From Hepatocystis sp. ex Piliocolobus tephrosceles (taxonomy: Eukaryota > Apicomplexa > Aconoidasida > Haemosporida > Plasmodiidae): a stretch of 35,000 nucleotides of DNA. The position numbers and the translations under genes are program-made. The DNA lies in the NCBI GenBank assembly GCA_902459845.2, contig CABPSV020000042.1, forward strand, positions 4,559 to 39,558. Reading direction: 5' to 3'. Under the pieces are notes generated by a model. That model was not told where the DNA came from. It saw nothing but the letters and a program-made list of their open reading frames with translations, and did no database searches. This document shows, in pieces, positions 1-8,436 of this stretch (its first letter is position 1; every line of letters begins with the position of its first letter).

Positions 1-1
1 T

Positions 2-82
2 GATTCTCATGTTGACGCGGAGAATGTACTCGAGTATTTAAATGTACATGCTTTAAATACATGTATATATTACATTTGTTAA
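2..82 (+). CDS. Possible C-terminal end of an upstream gene (partial)
   Basis: The first 82 bases are open in one forward frame and end at a TAA (80-82), giving a 26-residue tail that begins DSHVDAENVLEYLNVHAL. The acidic, mixed composition and the comparatively high GC of the first 35 bases look coding. What follows is typical AT-rich intergenic sequence. The start lies outside the window, so no family can be named. A short reverse-strand frame is also open here, so strand and reality are both uncertain. Confidence 0.4.
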   Translation, partial: DSHVDAENVLEYLNVHALNTCIYYIC

Positions 83-593
83 TTATAAGACACATTATTA
101 AATATATTTCATTGTGTTTATATATTTTTTAACACTGTTAAATAAAAAAAAAGAAAAAAAAAGAAAAATAGAATGTCTGAATTTTAATATTTGTAAAAAT
201 AAAACTACACACTAAATTATGCATATTCATCATGTAATGTATTTTATTTTTTTTTTTTAATACTTTTTGTGTATTAGAAGAAGGAAAAAGAAAAAAGAAC
301 ATATAAAAGTTAACATTATTTTTTTAGTTACAATTAAAAAAAGCAGTTTTAAAAATATTTATTTTTAAATGCAATACAAAACTAAATATTTTTGAAATAT
401 TAAAATTTATAAATATTTATCTAGTGTTATTTCTTTTTGAGTTAGCACTATCATACCCTTTTCCTTATATATATCTACACTATCATGTTTCTTATTTTAT
501 TTTTTATTATTATGTATATATTTATGTAGATATAATATATTTTTATTTTTACCTTTATTTCTTTTTAATTTTTTGCATAAATGCACCTAATGC

Positions 594-646
<53 letters not shown>

Positions 647-1631
647 TAATATAATATAATATAATATAATATAATAAAACATTACAACGGTTATAGAATC
701 GTTAAAATTAGAAAATGTGTTTAAAGGTTATAAACACACGTATAGAAAATAATTTACAGTTGTAAACATTTTTTTTTTTTTTTTTATTTTAAACAATATG
801 TCATATAAAAAAAAAAAAATAAATAAATAAACAATAAATGCATACAAAGGTTATCTAGAACATATTTGTGTATATGCATATATAAAAAATATGTATAAAC
901 CTTTCAACAAATTTATTTAGTAATTCGTCCGTTCATTTGTCTACCCATTTGTTTATTTCTTTTATTTTTTATCTGTAATTGTTTTTCTTTTTTCTTTTTT
1001 TCTTTTTTTTTTTTTTTTTTGATAATAGTAATTTTTTTAGTGCAAATTAAATATAAATTTTAAAATATTACTCTATATATTTTTTTTTTTGTCCTTTTTT
1101 TTGTTTTTTCTTTTGTTCTTTTGTTTGTTCTTTTTTTTATTCTTTTTTTTTTGTTCCTTTTTTTGTTTTTGTTCTAAAGGTTGTACACCTGTATGCACGT
1201 ATTAGTTGTGTTATACACCATTCCGTTAGTGTTTTTTACTGAAGTAATAAGTAAAATATAATTATGCACTTATATGTATTGATACCTAAATGTTTTTGTA
1301 ATTATATATAAAAATAAACAATGTTATTGATCATGTTAACAAATGAATTTTAAAAATGATAAAAATTGGTATTAGCTATTTGATAAAACATGGGTTCACA
1401 ATTCTACTAAAAGCACATACGCACACTACCATATATATTTACATGTATGTTAATTCTGTTACTTAAAAATATTAATAAGTTTAAAAAAAAAGAGGAAACA
1501 AATAATATTGACTTATATATATTTTGTTTTTTTTATTTATTTATTTTTTTTTTATTTATTTTTTATTTATTTTTTATTTATTTTTATTTTGTTTTATTTT
1601 ATTTTTTTTTTTTTTTTATGGTATCACAAAT
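83..1631. other. Intergenic region upstream of the large unknown gene
   Basis: This stretch holds no convincing gene. It contains poly(dA) and poly(dT) runs (about 599-624, 768-785, 1001-1020), a TA run followed by an ATAAT run (about 625-674), and a T-rich block with G and C interruptions at 1081-1165. The bases just before the next gene (about 1520-1617) are almost only T and A. Short open frames here encode only Phe/Tyr/Leu/Ile strings and look like composition artefacts. It presumably contains the promoter and 5' UTR of the next gene, but I see no defined element. Confidence 0.7.
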
Positions 1632-1647
1632 ATGGATGAAAAAATAA
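1618..1647 (+). promoter_or_regulatory. Short uORF overlapping the predicted start of the 2185-aa gene
   Basis: An ATG at 1618 opens a nine-codon frame (M V S Q I W M K K, then TAA) that runs across the predicted main start at 1632 in a different frame. A scanning ribosome that used this ATG would bypass the main start. Whether it is in the mRNA depends on the transcription start site, which cannot be seen. Confidence 0.4.
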
Positions 1648-4600
1648 AAAACAAAAGTGTATATTTTTATAAAAAAGGAAAGGAACATGACTTTAACAAT
1701 TTGAAAAAAAATGAAACGAGTTCATATAAATATTCTACCAATGAAAATAGGATGAGATATAATATAAAAAATAATATAAACAAAAACATGAAAGACATAT
1801 ATAAAAAAAAAATTAAAAATAAATCCTTAACAGATTACTTATACTTTTTATATAATGATAGTACCTCCGATAATACAGAACAATCAAGTGACTCAGATGA
1901 TTCGCTTTTTTATGATATGATTTATTCAAACGATAAAAATATAATCAATGTATTCCATTATAAGTACAATAATGAAAATGACATTGGACAGAATGAAAAA
2001 GACGTCGAACGTGGTGAAAATGACGTTAGACATAAAAATGAAGGCACCTCCGAACACGAAGATAAGAAAAAACAAATAATTTCTTTATATAATGATACAT
2101 ATAAAAATAAAGATAGTGATGTGCATGAAGATTCGAAAAAAAATAAAAATAATGATTTATTTTGTGTTGAAAATATTTTAGCATGTTCTGATAATGAAAC
2201 AGGGTTGATTAGTGGATATGAACACGAGAGTGAAAAAAGCAGTACTAGTGACATTGACGATATGAACATACATGATCATGACTATATGCACATATATGAT
2301 CATGATTATATGCAATCACATGAAATTGACTATCCCATCTGCAACTCCAAAAGTAGTGGACATTTACAAACAAAAGGAGTAACTATTGAACATTATGATA
2401 TAAAAAATGGAAATGAAAAAAAAAAAGTAGATGTGACAGTAGAAAATGTATCACAAGAAAGGACGTGGCAAGACGACTACGAAAAAAAGTGCGTAAAAAA
2501 GTGCGAAAAAAAGTGCCAAAACGAGTACATCACTTTAAAAAGAGATAGTTCAAATTTTTTAGAAATAATAAATAAAAATCTTGTAAAGTACTTTAAAATG
2601 AACAAAGGACAAAAAAATATTAAATATATTGGAATACGGTCAACTTTAAAAAAGTATAGTTATATTTTAAAAAGTAATATTATTATATTATGGAAAAAAA
2701 AAAAAATAGTTTTAGGTCACAAAAGACATAATAAAAAATCATTCATTCAACACTACTTGTTTTATTATATACAAAAAAAATATTCACATGGTATGTTAAC
2801 AAAAGATAAAAAAAATAAATGTCATATTTATAACTATTGTTATTTTTTTTTACTTAAAAAAAAATTAAAAAAATATTATAAAAAAAAAAAGAAATTGAAC
2901 AAATATGTGAAATGTGTTATTAATAGAAAAAAACAAAAAACATATTTAAAAGGTGATACTAACACAAAATGTATAGAAGAAAAAACACAAAAAGAGCATT
3001 ATTACATAGATAAACACGACGTTATAGATAATTATAATACTGTTAATGTACACCATACTAATTGTATATATAGTGATAGTAACAAAAATTACATGATTTA
3101 TCACAACCCAGAGACTAAAACATATCTTTCGCATAACACACAACGTAGTATTACAAAATTTTCAATTCCTATTTTATACAAACGAATAAATAGCAAAGTA
3201 TATAATGAAAAATATAACAGAAACAATATTTTATATAGTTATAAAAACAACTGTATAAAAAATAACAATCTACATATAGAACAGAAATATAAAAACAATG
3301 CGTTATTAAATAATTATAACTTAACTAATGAACAAAAAAAAAATCATTTAAATTGGAATAATAAAAATGATTATTTTGATACTGATTCGAGACAAAAAAA
3401 TATTGTTAGTAAGTCATCCGAATGTTTTTTAAAAAATAATTTCAATTTTACAAAAAAAAAAAACTTAAAAAATATAGTCCAGTGCAACATAAGAAGTAAA
3501 TTAAATGATAAGACTGTGCAAAGGTTGTTAAAAACATGCACAAATGAATATAAAAAACGAGATAGTAATATTTGTCTACATAAATATACTTACTATAAAT
3601 ATGATAAATTTTTTTATAATAAAACAAAACTGAAAACAATAAATAAATATGACAAAATTAACAGCACTAAATGTATTAGCAAAATACATAAAAGCAAATT
3701 GAGTGTATATAATTATAAAAATAACAGTGTAATTAATAATAAGCCTCAGTTTGTTAATAGTTGTGTCGGCAAAAGCAATAGTATTAATGTAATTAGTAAC
3801 AGAAGAAATAATAGTAATGCTTTTGATGAAATTGTAAATATAAATAAAATTGAAAATAAAAAAGATAAAAATAGTTGTTATTTATGTAAAAATGTGTTGA
3901 ATAATAATAACTCTTTTTTTAAAAAAAAAACAAAAAAAAGTGATGTAAAGCTTTGCCTGAAAGAACGGGATGAACGAGATGGTTGGTATGAGCAAGATGG
4001 CCGAGATGAGCGAGGTGCGCGGAATGAGCATGTAAACAAAAACAACCATAATTGCGATAACGCTAATAACATAGTGATAATAAAAAATAAGCCTTGTGAA
4101 AAAAAACAACAATATAAAAAAATATATATAAACTCTGAAGAAAAATTAGAACTATATATGCACAAAGAAATAAAGAAAAGTATAGATAATATTTTATTTC
4201 CCTCTTTAAAAAAAGATACAGTAGACAAGTCAGTTTTTTGGAAACGAAAAAGTGATATAGGCATAAAACAAGACAATATTAATAAAAATATAAAAGAGAT
4301 AAAAGAGATAAAAGAGATAAAAGATATAAAAGAGATAAAAGAGATAAAAGATATAAAAGAGATAAAAGATATAAAAGAGATAAAAGATATAAAAGAGATA
4401 AAAGAGATAAAGGATGTAAAAAATGAAGTAAATATACAACAACGGAAACAATGGCAACATGATCACATAATAAAAATAAAAAACAATAATTTACCAAAGT
4501 ATATAAAACAAATTGAAAAAAAAAATAAAGCTTCATTAACTGATACAAAAAATAGCAATACTTATCCTGATGTATGTATGAACAACAGTGAGTTCAATAA

Positions 4601-7600
4601 TCAAACTGCAAAATCACTTACAATTCTTTTGCGTCCTATTAAAAACATAAAAAATAAATATGCTAAATCGGTTAACAATAAAGATAAAAATATGAGTATA
4701 GAAATAAGTACCAAAATAAGTGACGACAAAGCAACTGATTGTAAAGTAAACAAAAAATCTAAACTAAAAATTAAAGAAAAAAAAGATAATGTAAAAAATA
4801 CACATAAATTGTATACACAACTATATTTTAATTTTATGTTTAATTTTAAAAAAGAATATATAAAAAAAATGAAAAGCGTAATTGATAAATTATATCTTAA
4901 AATGGAAAATAGAGTTTTTGAAATAGTAAAAACATTTGCATTAAATTACTTTTATCAGTATGGATATAATAATATATATAAAAACCAAATAATAAAAAAT
5001 TGTGATGAAATAAAACAAAATAATGTGACTGTTGAGGAAAAGTTGAAAACACAAGAAAAAAAGGGTAAAAAGGGTATAAAAAATAAAAAGAGTATAAAAA
5101 ATAAAAAGGATAAAACTGGTGAAAGAAAAAGCAAACAAAAAAATAATAAGGCGACTGATGATAATGAAAACATAACAACAGCAATGGAAACAACGCAAGA
5201 AGAACAAAAAACAAAAATAAAAAATAATAGAATCCTTAACAAAAATGTAACTAAAAGTTTATGTGAAAATTTTGATTATAGTAATAACAAAAACATGAGT
5301 TTATGCACAAATAAAAATGAAACAACACGTACTAGTTATACTAATGGAGAAAATGACATAAATTATAAATACAAGACATGCCCTGTATGCCCTGTATGCC
5401 CTGTATGCAATGTATGTAATATATGTAATATATGTAATGTATGTAATGTATGTAATGTATGTAATGTATGTAATGGTGACGAACATAATTTTAATTACCT
5501 GATGAATAACGTTAACACTATCAAAGTGGTATCAGATGAAATTAATAACAGAAAAGTAAACCAAACTAATAGTTTTAAAAAAGTTCATTTATTTTATCAA
5601 AAAAAGCTAAATAAAGTTATCATAAAATACAAAAAAAACATAAAAGATTTATTAATTGCACATGATAACTTAAATAAAAATAAAAAAAAAAAAAAATTAA
5701 AAAATATTTTAAAACATGATGCTCAAAAAATAGACAAAAGGAACAAAGTCGAGTTGACTACAAAACACGGTGTTAATAATTTGTTTCAAAAAAATAAAAT
5801 TGAAACAAATAGACAGAAAAATAAGTTACTAATAAAGGGAAAAAATAATACACATAAAAACATTTTTATACCGTTTGATACAAATTGTACAGTTGTTTTT
5901 TTAAATGGTACTTGTTTTAGATATATAGTCAGCCAATTATATAATTCTTTTTTTTTCCTAAATAAATTAAATTTTACTAATCATATTAAGATATTAGCAA
6001 AATTATTGCTAAACAAAATAATTATACAAAAAATATATCCTCCAGTGTTAAATATTAACAATAAAAATACGTTTAATAACAACACGTTTAATAACAATAC
6101 GTTTAATAACAATACGTTTAATAAAAATACGTTTAATAAAAATACGTTTAATAACAATACGTTTAATAAAAATAGCGTTAATAATATCGTAACGATACAA
6201 AAAGATAAAAATAAAAGTAGTGATGATACCTACAATTATAGTAACAATAATGTAACTTGTTTATGTATAAGTAAGGACAACTTAAAACATGAAAAGGAAA
6301 AGGAAAAAAAAAACATACTAAAAGGTTATGAAACAGTAACACGCAAGAAGATTAGTTACACCCCAAAACACGACACTGTTAATGACATTACTAATTATAG
6401 TTATATAGCTAATTACATATATTTAAATAATATACATACAATAAAAAAAACAAATTTAGTACATAACAAAAACTTACCATATTATTATGATGGTTTTTAT
6501 TATTATGGTTGTAATAACAAATGTATAGATATGAACAGAGAGAGTAAACAGTTAAACAATTTTTTACATTATATTCCCACTAATAATAACAATAGTAATG
6601 TAATAATATGTAATCATGCTACTAATCCAAAAATTGACGATCCAAAAGTTGAAGATCCAAAAGTTGATGATCTAAAAGTTGAAGATCCAAAAGTTGACGA
6701 TACAAAAGTTGAAGATCCAAAAGTTGACGATCTAAAAGTTGAAGATCCAAAAGTTGACGATACAAAAGTTAAAGATCCAAAAGTTGACGATCCAAAAGTT
6801 GAAGATCCAAAAGTTGACGATACAAAAGTTGAAGATCCAAAAGTTGAAGATCCAAAAGTTGAAGATCCAAAAGTTGACGATACAAAAGTTGAAGATTCAA
6901 AAGTTGATAATAATACACTTACCATTAATAGATACATACAGAGGCAGGGAAAGAGACACAGCTACCACAACAGCAACGGATTTTCACAGTGTAACCACAT
7001 GAACATGCACCTAAACTATAGTTTTTTGACACATAAATCAAAACTAAATGATTTTTTAAATACCAAATGTGCCAATGAATCTGGACGTGCGAACAACATC
7101 AGCAAACACAACTTAAACAAACACAATTTAAACAAACACAAAACCATACATATTAATAAAAAAAAAAAACTCATAAATAAACAAAACAAAAAAACATGGA
7201 TAAAAAAAAATGTAATAACACATTTTGCACTAATACAACAGCTAAAAAAAAAAAACAATACAATACAGAACGAAGAATTACAAAAAAAAAAAAAAAATTT
7301 GTATGATGACAACAAAGACTTAAATTTTATTGAATGCTCAGTAAAACATAATTATTATGATAAAAAAAAAAAAAAAGATGATAACAAAAGTAATAGTAAT
7401 AATGAGAATGACATTTTAAATACATGGAATTTAAAAAAAATTTATAATGACGTATTTACGTTTTTATTGAATTCGAAAGCATTTAAAAATACAAAATTAA
7501 ACAAAAAGAAACAAAACAATACAAAAAAAAGAAGTTTTTATAATTTATTGAATAATCATCATATAAAAAGGATATCACATAACAATAATATCCTAAATAA

Positions 7601-8189
7601 CAGTTGTAATAGTGGTAGTAATAACATAAGCACAAAAAAACAAACACAAACACAATTAATAAAAAATTTGAATAAACATATGTGCCATTGTAAAAATTAC
7701 CAAATATTAAAAAATGTGAATAATGCATATACTAACATTGCATATAATAACCAGACTAATACATATAACAATAGACACACTTATGCCCATAACAATAGAC
7801 ACACTTATGCATATAATAACATTAATAACACAAATACAAACAAACAGGACAAAATAAATATAAATAAATATTATGTAAGATTAAAAATATTACCTTGTAA
7901 TGATAAAAATAAAAAAAAAAATAATGATTGTAATAAACAGTTAGAATATATAAACTTTTCAAACATCAATCATAACACATATGTTCAAAATGTGTCAAAT
8001 AATATTAATGGTGACGAAAAAATATGTTACAGCAACTGTTGTTCTATTCCTCCTAATTTTAGAAAGAATCATTTAAAAAATGAAAATATACAAAGTTTTT
8101 ATATAAGTCCAATTCATACTTGTAACAAAATGTTAAGTACTAATTATGCTCATAAAATGCAAAATATTTGTATATACAGGGATTTTTGA
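1632..8189 (+). CDS. Conserved-type Plasmodium protein of unknown function, 2185 aa, repeat-rich
   Basis: This is a single long exon, and I recognise no known domain. I chose the ATG at 1632 because the open frame upstream, from 1524, is only T-rich Phe/Leu/Ile sequence. The protein is Lys/Asn-rich and hydrophilic, with no signal peptide from this start. Tandem arrays are visible: IKEIKD (nt 4289-4415), Cys every third residue (residues 1250-1280), FNNNT (nt 6060-6175), DPKVE/DPKVD (nt 6635-6910) and HTYAYNN (nt 7760-7825). Two stretches are less biased and may be a folded core: about residues 1055-1110 (YTQLYFNFMFNFKKEY, then an amphipathic region) and about 1410-1475 (FIPFDTNCTVVFLNGTCFRY onwards). 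Very basic segments near residues 370-440 could bind nucleic acid, which is inference only. The gene converges with the channel gene, about 250 bp apart. Confidence 0.85.
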   Translation: MDEKIKNKSVYFYKKGKEHDFNNLKKNETSSYKYSTNENRMRYNIKNNINKNMKDIYKKKIKNKSLTDYLYFLYNDSTSDNTEQSSDSDDSLFYDMIYSNDKNIINVFHYKYNNENDIGQNEKDVERGENDVRHKNEGTSEHEDKKKQIISLYNDTYKNKDSDVHEDSKKNKNNDLFCVENILACSDNETGLISGYEHESEKSSTSDIDDMNIHDHDYMHIYDHDYMQSHEIDYPICNSKSSGHLQTKGVTIEHYDIKNGNEKKKVDVTVENVSQERTWQDDYEKKCVKKCEKKCQNEYITLKRDSSNFLEIINKNLVKYFKMNKGQKNIKYIGIRSTLKKYSYILKSNIIILWKKKKIVLGHKRHNKKSFIQHYLFYYIQKKYSHGMLTKDKKNKCHIYNYCYFFLLKKKLKKYYKKKKKLNKYVKCVINRKKQKTYLKGDTNTKCIEEKTQKEHYYIDKHDVIDNYNTVNVHHTNCIYSDSNKNYMIYHNPETKTYLSHNTQRSITKFSIPILYKRINSKVYNEKYNRNNILYSYKNNCIKNNNLHIEQKYKNNALLNNYNLTNEQKKNHLNWNNKNDYFDTDSRQKNIVSKSSECFLKNNFNFTKKKNLKNIVQCNIRSKLNDKTVQRLLKTCTNEYKKRDSNICLHKYTYYKYDKFFYNKTKLKTINKYDKINSTKCISKIHKSKLSVYNYKNNSVINNKPQFVNSCVGKSNSINVISNRRNNSNAFDEIVNINKIENKKDKNSCYLCKNVLNNNNSFFKKKTKKSDVKLCLKERDERDGWYEQDGRDERGARNEHVNKNNHNCDNANNIVIIKNKPCEKKQQYKKIYINSEEKLELYMHKEIKKSIDNILFPSLKKDTVDKSVFWKRKSDIGIKQDNINKNIKEIKEIKEIKDIKEIKEIKDIKEIKDIKEIKDIKEIKEIKDVKNEVNIQQRKQWQHDHIIKIKNNNLPKYIKQIEKKNKASLTDTKNSNTYPDVCMNNSEFNNQTAKSLTILLRPIKNIKNKYAKSVNNKDKNMSIEISTKISDDKATDCKVNKKSKLKIKEKKDNVKNTHKLYTQLYFNFMFNFKKEYIKKMKSVIDKLYLKMENRVFEIVKTFALNYFYQYGYNNIYKNQIIKNCDEIKQNNVTVEEKLKTQEKKGKKGIKNKKSIKNKKDKTGERKSKQKNNKATDDNENITTAMETTQEEQKTKIKNNRILNKNVTKSLCENFDYSNNKNMSLCTNKNETTRTSYTNGENDINYKYKTCPVCPVCPVCNVCNICNICNVCNVCNVCNVCNGDEHNFNYLMNNVNTIKVVSDEINNRKVNQTNSFKKVHLFYQKKLNKVIIKYKKNIKDLLIAHDNLNKNKKKKKLKNILKHDAQKIDKRNKVELTTKHGVNNLFQKNKIETNRQKNKLLIKGKNNTHKNIFIPFDTNCTVVFLNGTCFRYIVSQLYNSFFFLNKLNFTNHIKILAKLLLNKIIIQKIYPPVLNINNKNTFNNNTFNNNTFNNNTFNKNTFNKNTFNNNTFNKNSVNNIVTIQKDKNKSSDDTYNYSNNNVTCLCISKDNLKHEKEKEKKNILKGYETVTRKKISYTPKHDTVNDITNYSYIANYIYLNNIHTIKKTNLVHNKNLPYYYDGFYYYGCNNKCIDMNRESKQLNNFLHYIPTNNNNSNVIICNHATNPKIDDPKVEDPKVDDLKVEDPKVDDTKVEDPKVDDLKVEDPKVDDTKVKDPKVDDPKVEDPKVDDTKVEDPKVEDPKVEDPKVDDTKVEDSKVDNNTLTINRYIQRQGKRHSYHNSNGFSQCNHMNMHLNYSFLTHKSKLNDFLNTKCANESGRANNISKHNLNKHNLNKHKTIHINKKKKLINKQNKKTWIKKNVITHFALIQQLKKKNNTIQNEELQKKKKNLYDDNKDLNFIECSVKHNYYDKKKKKDDNKSNSNNENDILNTWNLKKIYNDVFTFLLNSKAFKNTKLNKKKQNNTKKRSFYNLLNNHHIKRISHNNNILNNSCNSGSNNISTKKQTQTQLIKNLNKHMCHCKNYQILKNVNNAYTNIAYNNQTNTYNNRHTYAHNNRHTYAYNNINNTNTNKQDKININKYYVRLKILPCNDKNKKKNNDCNKQLEYINFSNINHNTYVQNVSNNINGDEKICYSNCCSIPPNFRKNHLKNENIQSFYISPIHTCNKMLSTNYAHKMQNICIYRDF
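4289..4415 (+). repeat. 9-bp coding tandem repeat (Ile-Lys-Glu/Asp)
   Basis: About 14 copies of a 9-bp unit (ATAAAAGAG or ATAAAAGAT) encode IKE/IKD triplets inside the large unknown protein. The period is three residues, so charge and hydrophobicity would spiral around a helix rather than form a coiled-coil stripe. The copies are nearly identical, which suggests recent slippage. Confidence 0.9.
5379..5475 (+). repeat. 9-bp coding tandem repeat giving a Cys-x-x-Cys array
   Basis: A 9-bp unit changes along the array from TGCCCTGTA to TGTAATGTA and encodes C-P-V, then C-N-V or C-N-I. There are eleven cysteines at exactly three-residue spacing (residues 1250-1280). The codon for Cys changes from TGC to TGT at the same place where Pro becomes Asn, so the array is a fusion of two unit types. 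Confidence 0.9.
6060..6175 (+). repeat. 15-bp coding tandem repeat (FNNNT/FNKNT)
   Basis: About seven copies of a 15-bp unit built on ACGTTTAATAACAAT encode FNNNT or FNKNT. The difference is a single AAC/AAA codon change. The array directly follows the less biased segment near residue 1475 of the unknown protein. Confidence 0.9.
6635..6910 (+). repeat. 15-bp coding tandem repeat (DPKVE/DPKVD), about 18 copies
   Basis: The 15-bp unit GATCCAAAAGTTGAA alternates with GACGAT-containing variants, giving a higher-order pattern of about 30 bp (DPKVEDPKVD, with DTKV and DLKV variants). All copies keep the reading frame. The antisense strand is also open across the array, but this follows from the repeat. 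Confidence 0.9.
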
Positions 8190-8244
8190 AAAATGCCTTC
8201 GTTTTTATGAAGCTATATATACGCTTTGCAGCACATAAACCTAT

Positions 8245-8299
<55 letters not shown>

Positions 8300-8436
8300 T
8301 AACGAAATTATGAAAAAACTATGGCAAAATTATCGCAAAACCATTATAATGAAAATATTTATTTTTTTACTATAATTTGTGAATGAGTTAGACACATATT
8401 TTTCTTTTCTTTTATTTTGTTATTTTTTATTTTATT
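8190..8436. other. Convergent intergenic gap with an A48 tract
   Basis: This short region lies between the stop of the 2185-aa gene and the stop of the channel gene. It holds an uninterrupted run of about 48 A (8248-8295) and a T-rich block (8400-8445). It presumably carries both 3' UTRs. There is no coding signal. Confidence 0.75.
8248..8295. repeat. A48 homopolymer
   Basis: An uninterrupted run of about 48 A on the plus strand lies in the convergent 3' region between the unknown protein and the channel gene. Exact length in such runs is unreliable in any assembly. Confidence 0.85.

Noticed and set aside
1524..1631. Upstream extension of the 2185-aa protein by 36 residues, resembling a hydrophobic signal sequence.
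   Set aside because: The extension is encoded by an almost pure T/A run and consists of Phe/Leu/Ile/Tyr. The ATG at 1632 begins normal coding composition.
4289..6910. Regularly spaced repeats considered as a CRISPR-like array.
   Set aside because: The units are contiguous in-frame tandem repeats without unique spacers, in a eukaryotic coding sequence.
6614..6937. Antisense open frame of Ser/Thr/Phe/Gly repeats, and a forward frame of Lys/Ile/Gln repeats.
   Set aside because: Both are shadows of the 15-bp DPKVE array in the real frame.
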